From JANSYP01 sp039184415 (GTDB lineage: Bacteria > Pseudomonadota > Alphaproteobacteria > Rhodobacterales > Rhodobacteraceae), in assembly GCA_039184415.1 (NCBI GenBank), contig JBCDBB010000020.1, positions 1-34,249 on the forward strand: a stretch of 34,249 bases of DNA, written 5' to 3'. Below the pieces are notes generated by a model. The model had not been told where the DNA came from. It did not search any database and saw only the letters and a program-made list of their open reading frames with translations. Both the position numbers and the translations under genes were made by a program. Shown piece by piece: positions 6,595 to 14,193 of this stretch (position 1 is the first letter of the stretch; each line of letters starts with the position of its first letter).

Positions 6595-8394
6595 TCAGTT
6601 CGGCAGGGCGAACACGGTCAGCTGACCGCCAAGGTTGGTGTAGTCGCTCAGCGCGGCATAGCCGCCGACGGCGCCAAGGCCGTCATTCGGGTTGGTCAGG
6701 CCCGCCGCGAGCCCGATCCCGGCCCAGCCGCCGACACCAGACAGGATGCCGACATACTGGCGGCCGTCATGCTCATAGGTCATCACGTTGCCGATGATCC
6801 CCGACGGGGTCTTGAACCGGTAGAGTTCTTCACCCGTTTCGGCGTTGACGGCCTTGAGATGGCCTTCGAGCGTGCCGTAGAACACCACATTGCCTGCCGT
6901 TGCGAGCGCGCCCGACCAGACCGAGAACTTCTCGGGGATCGACCACTTGATCTCACCGTTGATGTTGTCCCAGGCGATGAAGTTCCCCATCCCGCCATGG
7001 CTGTCGGGCGCAGGATACATCGAGAGGGTCGCACCGACATAGGGCTGACCAGCCGTGTAGGCGACACGGAACGGCTCGTAGTCCATGCAGACGTGGTTCG
7101 TCGGCACATAGAACGTCTCGGTCAACGGGCTGTAGGCCGCGGGCTGCTGGTCCTTGGTGCCAAGAGCCGCCGGGCAGATGCCGGTCGTGTTTACGTCCTC
7201 ACCATTCTGCGCGGTGGAGTATTGCGCCACCACGGCCGGACGGCCATAGGTTTCGCTGTTCGGGTCCATATCGACGCCGGTTGTCCAGTTGACGACCGGA
7301 TCGAACTTCTCCGCCACCAGCAGTTCGCCCGTCACGCGGTCCATCGTGTAGGCCAGACCGTTGCGGTCGAAACGGGTCAGCAGCTTACGCTCTTCGCCGT
7401 TGATTTCCTGCTCTGTGAGGATGTTCTCGTTGACGCCGTCATAGTCCCACTCATCGTGCGGCGTCATCTGATAGAACCACTTGGCCATCCCGGTATCGAT
7501 GTCGCGAGCCATGACCGTCATGGACCAGCGATTGTCGCCCGGGCGCTGTGCGGGGTTCCAGGTCGAGGGGTTGCCTGTGCCGTAGTAGAACAGGTTCTCG
7601 TCCATATCGGCCGCATACCAGCCCCAGGTGGTACCGCCGCCGATCATCCACTGATCGCCTTCCCAGCTGTCGAGGCTGGAGTTGGCGCCGATCGGCTTGC
7701 CCAGATGGGTGGTGTTTTCGGGATCGACGAGCATTTCCTCGTCCGGACCCAGGGAGTAGGCGCGCCAGACCTGCTCACCGCTGTTCATGTCGTAGGCGGT
7801 TACATGGCCGCGTACGCCGAATTCGCCGCCCGAAATACCGACGATGACCTTGTCCTTGACCGGCAGAACAGTCGCTGTGTTGGTCTCACCGATAGACGGA
7901 TCGCCGTTCTGTGCCTCCCAGAGGACGGACCCGTCTTCGGCGCTCAGCGCGACGACCTTGGTGTCTGCCTGGTGCAGGAAGATCTTGCCGTCAGCATAGG
8001 CTACGCCGCGATAGACCGTGTCGCAGCACATGACCGGAATGACGTCCGGATCCTGCTTTGGCTCATACTTCCAGATGATCCTGCCTTCGTTGGCGAGATC
8101 GAGGGCATAGACGATGTTCGGGAACGGCGTGTGCACATACATCACGTCGCCGATCACCAGCGGAGAGCCTTCGTGACCACGCAGAACACCGGTCGAGAAG
8201 GTCCAGGCCACCTGCAGATCGCCGACATTGTCCGCGTTGATCTGATCAAGGTCGGAATAGCGCTGGTTGGCATAGTCGCCGGTCTGGATGGCCCATTGCT
8301 TGGGATCGTCCATGTCAGCCATGAGGCTGTCGTTGGCCAGGGACATCGACGCGCAGAGCGCTATCCCGGACGTCATTAGTACAAGCTTCTTCAT
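6595..8394 (-). CDS. xoxF: Lanthanide-type PQQ methanol dehydrogenase XoxF
   Basis: This 599-residue periplasmic quinoprotein has a 20-residue signal peptide and an eight-bladed propeller built of Trp-docking repeats. The vicinal disulfide C123-C124 (VMCCDTV) that packs on PQQ is present. Metal and catalytic residues by motif are E170 (GETNTA), N275 (GTGNPSTWN), catalytic D317 and the extra D319 in HDEWDYDGVN. That second Asp marks XoxF and coordinates a rare-earth ion; calcium-dependent MxaF has Ala there. It oxidises methanol, and probably formaldehyde. The start at 8394 was chosen over 8448 because of the GGGAGG site and clean signal peptide. No mxaF or mxaI is in the window. A 121-nt leader separates it from the xoxG-like gene. 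Confidence 0.97.
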   Translation of the reverse strand: MKKLVLMTSGIALCASMSLANDSLMADMDDPKQWAIQTGDYANQRYSDLDQINADNVGDLQVAWTFSTGVLRGHEGSPLVIGDVMYVHTPFPNIVYALDLANEGRIIWKYEPKQDPDVIPVMCCDTVYRGVAYADGKIFLHQADTKVVALSAEDGSVLWEAQNGDPSIGETNTATVLPVKDKVIVGISGGEFGVRGHVTAYDMNSGEQVWRAYSLGPDEEMLVDPENTTHLGKPIGANSSLDSWEGDQWMIGGGTTWGWYAADMDENLFYYGTGNPSTWNPAQRPGDNRWSMTVMARDIDTGMAKWFYQMTPHDEWDYDGVNENILTEQEINGEERKLLTRFDRNGLAYTMDRVTGELLVAEKFDPVVNWTTGVDMDPNSETYGRPAVVAQYSTAQNGEDVNTTGICPAALGTKDQQPAAYSPLTETFYVPTNHVCMDYEPFRVAYTAGQPYVGATLSMYPAPDSHGGMGNFIAWDNINGEIKWSIPEKFSVWSGALATAGNVVFYGTLEGHLKAVNAETGEELYRFKTPSGIIGNVMTYEHDGRQYVGILSGVGGWAGIGLAAGLTNPNDGLGAVGGYAALSDYTNLGGQLTVFALPN

Positions 8395-8515
8395 CAGAAA
8401 GCTCCTCCCAATAGGTGCGGCTTGGGCGCCGCGGTTACACCCGCCCACGTTAGGGCAAAGGTGCTGTCACTGCCGCTCGGGAGGGTCTCTCCTCCCCCCG
8501 AACGACAATACGATT
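8395..8515 (-). promoter_or_regulatory. xoxF 5' leader with two hairpins
   Basis: This is the longest gap inside the flhA-xoxF run. It can fold one stem of GGGCG (8424-8428) with CGCCC (8442-8446) around a 3-bp inner stem. A second stem of GGGAGG with CCTCCC lies near 8485-8502. The first stem ends about 30 nt upstream of the xoxF start codon. A separate xoxF promoter or leader control is plausible, but I see no convincing -35/-10 pair. Confidence 0.3.
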
Positions 8516-8905
8516 TCACGACCTGCCCAGTGGCAAGGTCGCAAGAATTACAATCGCGTTCTGGTAGTCGTCTTCTTTTTGCAGCCCCGCGTGGGACATC
8601 TTTGTGCCCTTGGCGTCGTCGCGGGGTTTCGTCAGGAAGACGTCGAACTCTTCGGGCGTCAAGATTTTACCTTCGGCGCCCATTTCGACCAGAACGTCTG
8701 AGTTTTTGAAGTCCGGCAGCGCCGCGGTCTTTTGACCGATGATGCTGGTGAATTCGGGACAAATCTCATTCCGACCGCCTTGTCCGAGCGCGTGGCAGGC
8801 CTTGCGCTTGCGGAACAGCTCTGCGCCTGCCGCGGCATCGCCATCGGCAAAGCTGAGTGCCGGCGCGAAGGCAAGACTGTCTACGGTCAGAAGGGGCGCG
8901 ATCAT
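8516..8905 (-). CDS. xoxG: XoxG-like c-type cytochrome with a broken heme motif
   Basis: This 129-residue protein is homologous to the small class-I cytochromes c encoded with xoxF. It has DGDAAAGAELF before the heme site, a central region ending in LTPEEFDVFLTKP, the axial methionine M103 in KGTKMSHAG, and a C-terminal helix ending in ILATLPLG. The heme site reads R34-K35-A36-C37-H38: the first cysteine of C-x-x-C-H is Arg (CGC codon at 8804-8806, one transition from TGC). A new Cys appears at 49 (NEICPEF, where relatives usually have Gly-Pro). The signal-peptide-like start (MIAPLLTVDSLAFAPALSFA) has no basic residue. The start at 8905 has AAGGG 7 nt upstream; an in-frame 8950 start would overlap fghA. 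It may be a decaying gene or a single-cysteine heme protein. Confidence 0.82.
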   Translation of the reverse strand: MIAPLLTVDSLAFAPALSFADGDAAAGAELFRKRKACHALGQGGRNEICPEFTSIIGQKTAALPDFKNSDVLVEMGAEGKILTPEEFDVFLTKPRDDAKGTKMSHAGLQKEDDYQNAIVILATLPLGRS

Positions 8906-8925
8906 GGCTGGTCCCTTGTTGAAGT

Positions 8926-9756
8926 TCAGTTCAGGCGCGCGGCATGCCAATCGACATGATCGCCCGCGAAAGTGTTCACAAAGAAGTAAGAGTGGTCATA
9001 GCCCTTCTGCATGCGCACCTGGCCGGATTGCCGACGCCGGGCCATCATGTCGGCGAGGGCTTCGGGCTTCAGCAGATCAAGGAACTGGTCGCTGGCCCCC
9101 TGATCCACCAGAATGTCGCCCTTCCAGCCGTGCTCCTCCAGGAGCAGTGTCGAATCGTGCGACACCCACGCGCTCTCGTCATTGCCGAGATAGGCGCTGA
9201 GCTGCTTGCGGCCCCAGTCGGACTGTGTCGGGTGTGCGATCGGGGCGAAGGCCGAGAGGCTGTCATACATATCCGCATTGCGGAGCGCGATAGTGATCGC
9301 GCCATGTCCGCCCATCGAATGGCCCGTGATGCCGTGACGGTCCTGCACCGGCAGACTATCGAGAACCAAATGGCGCAGCTCACTCAGGATGTAATCATAC
9401 ATCCGGAAATGAGGTCGCCAGGGATCGCGCGTCGCGTTGACATAGAAGCCCGCGCCCTGGCCCAGATCATAGGCCTCGTCATCGCTGACGCTCTCGCCGC
9501 GGGGCGACGTGTCGGGAAAGATCACCGCCAGACCGTGCCTGGCGGCATGTTCCTGAAACCCGCCCTTGGTCATGGCGTTCTCGTGGGTACAGGTGAGCCC
9601 GCTGAGGTACCAGAGCACCGGCACTTTCCGCTCCTGCGACTGCCGCGGCAGAAAGGCCCCGAAGGTCATCTCGCAGCCGCAGGTATTGGAGCTGTGCTTG
9701 TAGACGGCCTGGACCCCGCCGAAACTCTGGTTCTCCGAGACGAGCTCAAGCACCAC
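8926..9756 (-). CDS. fghA: S-formylglutathione hydrolase
   Basis: This 276-residue cytoplasmic esterase of the esterase D family hydrolyses S-formylglutathione to formate and glutathione, the second step of glutathione-dependent formaldehyde oxidation. The nucleophile is S147 in GHSMGG, with D223 (GASDQF) and H255 (YDHSYFF) completing the triad. The conserved cysteine C56 of SGLTCTHEN is also present. Length is normal. It begins 3 nt after the flhA stop and ends 20 nt before the xoxG-like start, so the three are one transcript. Confidence 0.96.
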   Translation of the reverse strand: MVLELVSENQSFGGVQAVYKHSSNTCGCEMTFGAFLPRQSQERKVPVLWYLSGLTCTHENAMTKGGFQEHAARHGLAVIFPDTSPRGESVSDDEAYDLGQGAGFYVNATRDPWRPHFRMYDYILSELRHLVLDSLPVQDRHGITGHSMGGHGAITIALRNADMYDSLSAFAPIAHPTQSDWGRKQLSAYLGNDESAWVSHDSTLLLEEHGWKGDILVDQGASDQFLDLLKPEALADMMARRRQSGQVRMQKGYDHSYFFVNTFAGDHVDWHAARLN

Positions 9757-9759
9757 CGA

Positions 9760-10872
9760 TCAGTACTCCACCACAGCGCGGATCGACTTGCCTTCATGCA
9801 TCAGATCGAACCCGTGATTGATCTCGTCCAGCGTGAGCTTGTGCGTAATCATCGGGTCGATCTCGATCTTGCCCTCCATGTACCAGTCGACAATCTTCGG
9901 CACGTCGGTCCGGCCCCGGGCTCCACCAAAGGCAGTGCCGCGCCAGACGCGGCCCGTCACAAGCTGGAACGGACGGGTCGAGATTTCGGCTCCCGCCGGA
10001 GCCACGCCGATGATGATGCTTTCGCCCCAGCCCTTGTGTGCACATTCCAGCGCCGCACGCATGACGTTCACGTTGCCTGTCGCATCGAAACTGTAGTCGG
10101 CACCGCCACCGGTGAGTTCCACCAGATGCGCGACGAGGTCGCCATTGATCTTGGAGGGATTGACGAAGTGGGTCATCCCGAAATGGCGGCCCATCTCCGC
10201 CTTGTCGTCGTTCAGATCAACGCCGACGATCTGATCGCATCCCGCCAGTCGCAGGCCCTGGATTACGTTCAGCCCGATGCCGCCCAGGCCGAAGACCACG
10301 CCGCGTGACCCGGTCTCCACCTTCGCGGTGTTGATCACCGCGCCGATGCCAGTGGTCACGCCGCAGCCGATATAGCAGATCTTGTCGAAAGGGGCGTCCT
10401 TGCGCACCTTGGCGAGCGCAATCTCGGGTACGACCGTGTGGTTGGCGAAGGTCGAGCAGCCCATGTAGTGATGAATGGGCGTACCATCCATCATTTTGAA
10501 TCGCGTCGTGCCGTCCGGCAGCAGCCCCTGACCCTGCGTTGCGCGCACCTTCTGGCAGAGGTTGGTTTTTGGATTGAGGCAGTACTCGCACTCGCGACAT
10601 TCCGGCGTATAGAGCGGGATCACGTGATCGCCTGGCTCAAGTGAGGTGACACCTTCTCCCACTTCGAGCACGACGCCGGCGCCTTCATGGCCGAGAATCG
10701 CTGGGAAGATGCCCTCGGGATCGTCACCTGACCGAGTGAATTCGTCCGTGTGGCACAGACCGGTCGCTTTGATCTCCACCAGCACTTCGCCCGCCCGGGG
10801 ACCGTCCAGCTCGACGTCCATGATTTCCAGGGGTTTACCGGCGGCAACAGCAACAGCTGCGCGAGTCTTCAT
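9760..10872 (-). CDS. flhA: S-(hydroxymethyl)glutathione dehydrogenase, class III ADH
   Basis: This 370-residue zinc-dependent dehydrogenase oxidises S-hydroxymethylglutathione, formed from formaldehyde and glutathione, with NAD+. Catalytic zinc ligands are C40 (TGLCHTDEF) and H62 (GHEGAG), with a later Cys in the CGVTTGIGA region. Structural zinc cysteines are C92, C95, C98 and C106. The Rossmann motif is VFGLGGIGLNV. The start at 10872 has a GGGAGGA site 6 nt upstream and gives the family length; an open frame continues to 11004 but is not needed. It is the first gene of the C1 run and is divergent from the gene at 11034. Alternative symbols are adhC and frmA. Confidence 0.97.
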   Translation of the reverse strand: MKTRAAVAVAAGKPLEIMDVELDGPRAGEVLVEIKATGLCHTDEFTRSGDDPEGIFPAILGHEGAGVVLEVGEGVTSLEPGDHVIPLYTPECRECEYCLNPKTNLCQKVRATQGQGLLPDGTTRFKMMDGTPIHHYMGCSTFANHTVVPEIALAKVRKDAPFDKICYIGCGVTTGIGAVINTAKVETGSRGVVFGLGGIGLNVIQGLRLAGCDQIVGVDLNDDKAEMGRHFGMTHFVNPSKINGDLVAHLVELTGGGADYSFDATGNVNVMRAALECAHKGWGESIIIGVAPAGAEISTRPFQLVTGRVWRGTAFGGARGRTDVPKIVDWYMEGKIEIDPMITHKLTLDEINHGFDLMHEGKSIRAVVEY

Positions 10873-11033
10873 CGAGTGTCCTCCCATTCGCATGGCACAT
10901 TGAGATGGCCATGTTTTAACGACACTATGAGCGTCCGTCCTGCGCGCGGACAATGCAGACAATGGTGTGTATTCGACCCGATAGACTCCCGACGTTCCGA
11001 TCATGCATAGTCCGGCAAAAGCGAGGAGGATCC
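10873..11033. promoter_or_regulatory. Divergent promoter region of flhA and a secreted protein
   Basis: These 161 nt must carry the promoter of the flhA-to-CXXCW run and that of the plus-strand gene at 11034. Visible signals are a direct repeat GACAATG (10949-10955 and 10958-10964, period 9 nt) and a small inverted repeat GTCCG / CGGAC at 10933-10951. The NarL-type response regulator encoded at 18339-19058 is a natural candidate to bind here, but no site can be assigned. Confidence 0.4.
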
Positions 11034-11651
11034 ATGAAACCCTTCAGAACCGCGATCCTGTCGGCGGTAGTCGCAACCACCGCCCTGCCGGTGTTTGCTG
11101 CGGACTATTCCGACCCGACCTGGCCCTGCGTAGCGCGCAAGGTGGAGTCGCTGTCGCTGGGTCTGATGTGGCCCCATCCTGTTCCGGAAGCCGATAGCGT
11201 CACGGACGAGGCGCTGCAGAGCGATGTCGCGGACCTCGCCGATGCGCTTGGGCTGCGCCGGGTGGAGCTCGAAACCCTGCGCCCCGCGGTCGAAAGCTTT
11301 GCCGAGGCCTACAGCGGTGACCCCGACGCCTTGGGGCTGGTCTTCTCGCGTGTCTTCGAAAGCCTCAACAAGCGCCGGAGCCGGATCATCTCGGGTATCG
11401 GAGAGTTTTCCCTCAGTCAGATCGCTCTGGCCGACAAGATCGACACGGCCCGGCTCGAGATGGATACGGTACTTCAGGCCAGCGCGCCGGATTTCGATCG
11501 GGCGGATGTGCTCGAGGAACAGCTCGACTGGGACCAGCTGATCTATACGGACCGGCAGCGATCCATCCAGTATCTGTGCGAAACCCCGCAGATTATCGAG
11601 CGCCGTCTTTTCGCCATCGCGCAGATGCTGCAGCAGGTCGCTCAGAAGTAA
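11034..11651 (+). CDS. Secreted helical protein of unknown function, C1 cluster
   Basis: This 205-residue protein has a signal peptide (residues 1-22, ending VFA|AD). The mature part opens with DPTWPCVARKVESLSLGLMWPHP and is then almost wholly helical. It has two cysteines, C34 and a second near the C-terminus (IQYLCETPQ). A GAGGAGGA site before the ATG decides the start. It is divergent from flhA and convergent with the metallohydrolase gene. I recognise no named domain. Its only clue is location in a PQQ/XoxF island, where a role in the quinoprotein system is possible. Confidence 0.75.
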   Translation: MKPFRTAILSAVVATTALPVFAADYSDPTWPCVARKVESLSLGLMWPHPVPEADSVTDEALQSDVADLADALGLRRVELETLRPAVESFAEAYSGDPDALGLVFSRVFESLNKRRSRIISGIGEFSLSQIALADKIDTARLEMDTVLQASAPDFDRADVLEEQLDWDQLIYTDRQRSIQYLCETPQIIERRLFAIAQMLQQVAQK

Positions 11652-11680
11652 GGTTCTTGGCGGGGGAGAGGCTTTCCGGG

Positions 11681-12724
11681 CTACTCCCACTCCAGCTCGG
11701 TGAAGGCGACCGTGGCGTTGCGCGGATTGTAGGACTCGAAAAGCTCCCACTTGTCCGCCTCGCTTTCGGCGATGACCTCGACCGCATCGCCGATGCGCTG
11801 GCCCGCGTCGATTGCGGCGCGTGTATCAGCCTCCAGAACCTCCAAGTAGCGCAGCTGAGCCGCGCCCCCCTCCGGCCAGGCGAGCAGTGGCCCGCCATGG
11901 CCGGCAATGACCTGTGTCACGCCAAGCGCAGTCATGTCGGCCAAGACCTGTTGCCAACCCATCAGATCCCCGTCGAGCGCGGGCGTATGGCGATCAAAGA
12001 CCAAATCCCCCGCAAACATCGTACCGGTGACACTGTCCCGCACGGTAAGATCATTGCCGGTATGGGCGGCCGGCCACGCACGCAGGTTCAGGATGCGCGC
12101 GCCGAGGTCAATCTGCGCCACATCTTCGACGAGCACCTCCGGCAGAACGGCACGCGTGCCCAGAAACGCTGGCGGACCAATGAGACGCTCGAGGCTTTCG
12201 ATGTAGTTTGCCTGCCGATCGGCCAGCGCACGGGGTAGCTTTGCATGGCCGACGATCTGCGCACCGATCTCTGCAAAGGGCTCAGTACCCAGCACATGAT
12301 CGGGATGCATATGGGTCAGAATCACGTGGGTGACGGGCAGATCCGTTTCTGCACGGATCGCACGCCAGAGCGCTTCGCCCATCCAGCGCGCGGTGCCGGT
12401 ATCGATTACCGCCACGCCTGTTTCGCCGATCACAAAACCGAGATTGCTGACATCGCCGCGGTTGTCGCCGTTGGGTTCCTCGACCAATCCCAGATGCGCG
12501 AAGACGCCAAGTGCGACCTCGCTGACCTCGAGCACCTCGCCCAAAGGCTTGCAGACCGGCGCCGCAGCGAAGGTCAGGCCCTCAACGGGTTGAATTTCCG
12601 GAGGATTCTCGGCAAGCATCGCTTCACAGACAACCTGCTCGGAGGCTTCATAGCCGGGCAGGAGTTGATCTCTGCAAGGACCACCTTCGGCGGCAACGCA
12701 GAGCGCGATGACAGCTTCGAACAT
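11681..12724 (-). CDS. Quinoprotein relay-system zinc metallohydrolase, SoxH-like
   Basis: This 347-residue protein has a metallo-beta-lactamase fold. The zinc motif H138-x-H140-x-D142-H143 is in THMHPDHV; further ligands lie in WPAAHTGNDL, FAGDLVFD and IAGHGGP. The family is related to SoxH and found with PQQ dehydrogenases and fused SoxYZ proteins. The N-terminal 60 residues precede the hydrolase domain and hold four cysteines (C9, C17, C33, C58), as in the second subgroup of these hydrolases. The N-terminus (MFEAVIALCVAAEG) is a weak export signal. The start has GGAGG 6 nt upstream. It diverges from the second SoxYZ-like gene, and a thioester- or persulfide-like substrate on SoxYZ is inferred. 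Confidence 0.85.
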   Translation of the reverse strand: MFEAVIALCVAAEGGPCRDQLLPGYEASEQVVCEAMLAENPPEIQPVEGLTFAAAPVCKPLGEVLEVSEVALGVFAHLGLVEEPNGDNRGDVSNLGFVIGETGVAVIDTGTARWMGEALWRAIRAETDLPVTHVILTHMHPDHVLGTEPFAEIGAQIVGHAKLPRALADRQANYIESLERLIGPPAFLGTRAVLPEVLVEDVAQIDLGARILNLRAWPAAHTGNDLTVRDSVTGTMFAGDLVFDRHTPALDGDLMGWQQVLADMTALGVTQVIAGHGGPLLAWPEGGAAQLRYLEVLEADTRAAIDAGQRIGDAVEVIAESEADKWELFESYNPRNATVAFTELEWE

Positions 12725-12846
12725 GGCTCACCTCCAGTGCCGATCCTGTCACAGCGCGTCAGACACGCCATTGCGCCATAGGTCTGTATGTCTTTTCGTC
12801 CAGAAATATGCCACCTTTTACCATTGCTTGCGGATGGAGGATACGC

Positions 12847-13659
12847 ATGGCTCAAAATCTCGCCCTGGCTGCGGTACTTGCCGCACTTGTGTCATCGCCC
12901 GCTCTGGCTGCGGACGAACCGAGAAATCCGCTTACGGAAAGCGCCACCTGGACCGATCTGCAATATGACGTCGTAGGCGATGCGGCGCTGGCCGATGCCG
13001 ACGGTCTTCTGTCCTTGGACGCTCCGTTCCGGGCCCATGATGCAGCGACCGTGCCTATCCTTCTCAAACAGGAAGACCCGACCGCCCGCATCACCGGCGC
13101 CACCGTGGTCGTGGATGAAAACCCCGCGCCGGTTGCCGCCGTGTTCGGGTTCTCCGAAGGTATGGGGGAGCTTGATTTCGAACTACGGGTCCGGGTGGAC
13201 CAGTATTCGAATGTTCGCGTGATCGCCGAGACGCCCGACGGGTTTCATATGACCGGTCGCTATGTCCGGGCTTCGGGTGGCTGTTCTGCCCCCGCCTCCA
13301 GTGATCCGGCCGCGGCGCTCGCCGGCATGGGTCAGATGAAACTCAAAAACTTCGACAGCCCCGGGGAAATGTCCGTGCCGCGGCGCGAAGCTCAGATCAT
13401 GATCCGTCACCCCAACTATTCCGGTCTGCAGCGCAACCAGATCACGCAGCTGTTCGTGCCCGCGCATTTCATCGACCATATCGAAGTGTTTCAGGGAGAC
13501 GAGCCGCTGTTCACGATGGAAGGTGGGATCTCGATCTCGGAAAACCCCGTCTTCCGGTTCTCCTACAATGACAATGGCAGCACCGACCTGACCGTCAAAG
13601 TCACGGACACCGAAGGCAACAGCTGGGAAAGCGTGCTCCCGAAATCGGCCGCGAGCTGA
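12847..13659 (+). CDS. Quinoprotein-associated SoxYZ-like fused carrier, copy 2
   Basis: This 270-residue secreted protein has a 21-residue signal peptide (ending ALAA). A SoxY-like domain is fused to a SoxZ-like domain. The swinging-arm-like cysteine is C146 in ASGGCSAPA, closer to the SoxY Gly-Gly-Cys consensus than copy 1. The C-terminal half contains IRHPNYSGLQRNQITQLFVP and ISISENPVFRF. The start at 12847 has a GGAGG site 6 nt upstream; the frame is open further to 12808, but that would spoil the signal peptide. Two such carriers in one island suggest specialisation, or a heteromeric pair, rather than simple redundancy. Confidence 0.9.
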   Translation: MAQNLALAAVLAALVSSPALAADEPRNPLTESATWTDLQYDVVGDAALADADGLLSLDAPFRAHDAATVPILLKQEDPTARITGATVVVDENPAPVAAVFGFSEGMGELDFELRVRVDQYSNVRVIAETPDGFHMTGRYVRASGGCSAPASSDPAAALAGMGQMKLKNFDSPGEMSVPRREAQIMIRHPNYSGLQRNQITQLFVPAHFIDHIEVFQGDEPLFTMEGGISISENPVFRFSYNDNGSTDLTVKVTDTEGNSWESVLPKSAAS

Positions 13660-13667
13660 ACCTGCGC

Positions 13668-13692
13668 GGCCGCGGCCTGTGGCGCCGCGGCC
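13668..13692 (+). terminator. GC-rich hairpin after SoxYZ copy 2
   Basis: GGCCGCGGC (13668-13676) and GCCGCGGCC (13684-13692) form a perfect 9-bp stem with a 7-nt loop, beginning 9 nt after the stop codon. No T-run follows. It lies between converging genes and probably ends or stabilises the plus-strand transcript. Confidence 0.5.
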
Positions 13693-13845
13693 CGCGTCCT
13701 GCGGGGGCGCATTAGACGGCACCGGTTTTGACGACGGGAATCTTCGTCGCCAAGACTACGCGGGGTTCCAAAGATCCCGTACGGAAGACCGTCCCTTCAC
13801 ACACGCGCAGAAACGGCGGTTATTGCCCGTGGGACGCGATATGTC

Positions 13846-14193
13846 TCAGAAGCAGACGACCTCTGCCTCGGCCTGCGCGCGCCGCAGTTCGGCCACCATG
13901 TTTTCCGCCATCGCGGCACTGTTGAAGAACGACATCCGCTCGCCCCCGACCCGGCGCATCGACAGCACCGTTTCGGCTTCGAGATACTTCTCGTAGGGAA
14001 GGATCGCCGCGATCTCGTCGATCGAACAAGCGCAGCGGTCGAGCATTTCGCGGCTTTGTCCATTGGTGACCATGCAGGCAAAAACATAATCGGCGCGCGC
14101 AGCGGTGGGGTAGTCGTTATACTGCTCGGCCACGCTTTGCGCTGTGGCGGCGGCGGGCAACAGCGCCGCAATTAAGACCAGAACGCGGATCAT
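13846..14193 (-). CDS. Small secreted cysteine-motif protein of unknown function
   Basis: This 115-residue protein has a signal peptide of about 18 residues (ending ATAQ). The mature part contains C40 (YVFACMVTN), the pair C54 and C56 (DRCACSIDEI), and a terminal C114. The even number of cysteines suggests two disulfides, or a metal or heme-like site. The start at 14193 overlaps the stop of the upstream gene by 4 nt, so it closes the regulator-FIST-kinase operon. I do not know a named domain. Its location suggests a periplasmic partner of the quinoprotein system. Confidence 0.75.
   Translation of the reverse strand: MIRVLVLIAALLPAAATAQSVAEQYNDYPTAARADYVFACMVTNGQSREMLDRCACSIDEIAAILPYEKYLEAETVLSMRRVGGERMSFFNSAAMAENMVAELRRAQAEAEVVCF

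Noticed and set aside
6541..8379. A long plus-strand open frame of 612 codons antisense to xoxF
   Set aside because: It mirrors the xoxF gene in GC-rich DNA, has no recognisable domain or ribosome site, and its composition is that of a codon-position shadow.
8516..8905. Frameshift as an explanation of the missing heme cysteine
   Set aside because: The frame is continuous and homologous on both sides of the site, so a substitution (CGC for TGC) is enough.
8944..10308. A 454-codon plus-strand open frame opposite fghA and flhA
   Set aside because: Antisense to two certain enzyme genes, with no family resemblance and no ribosome site.
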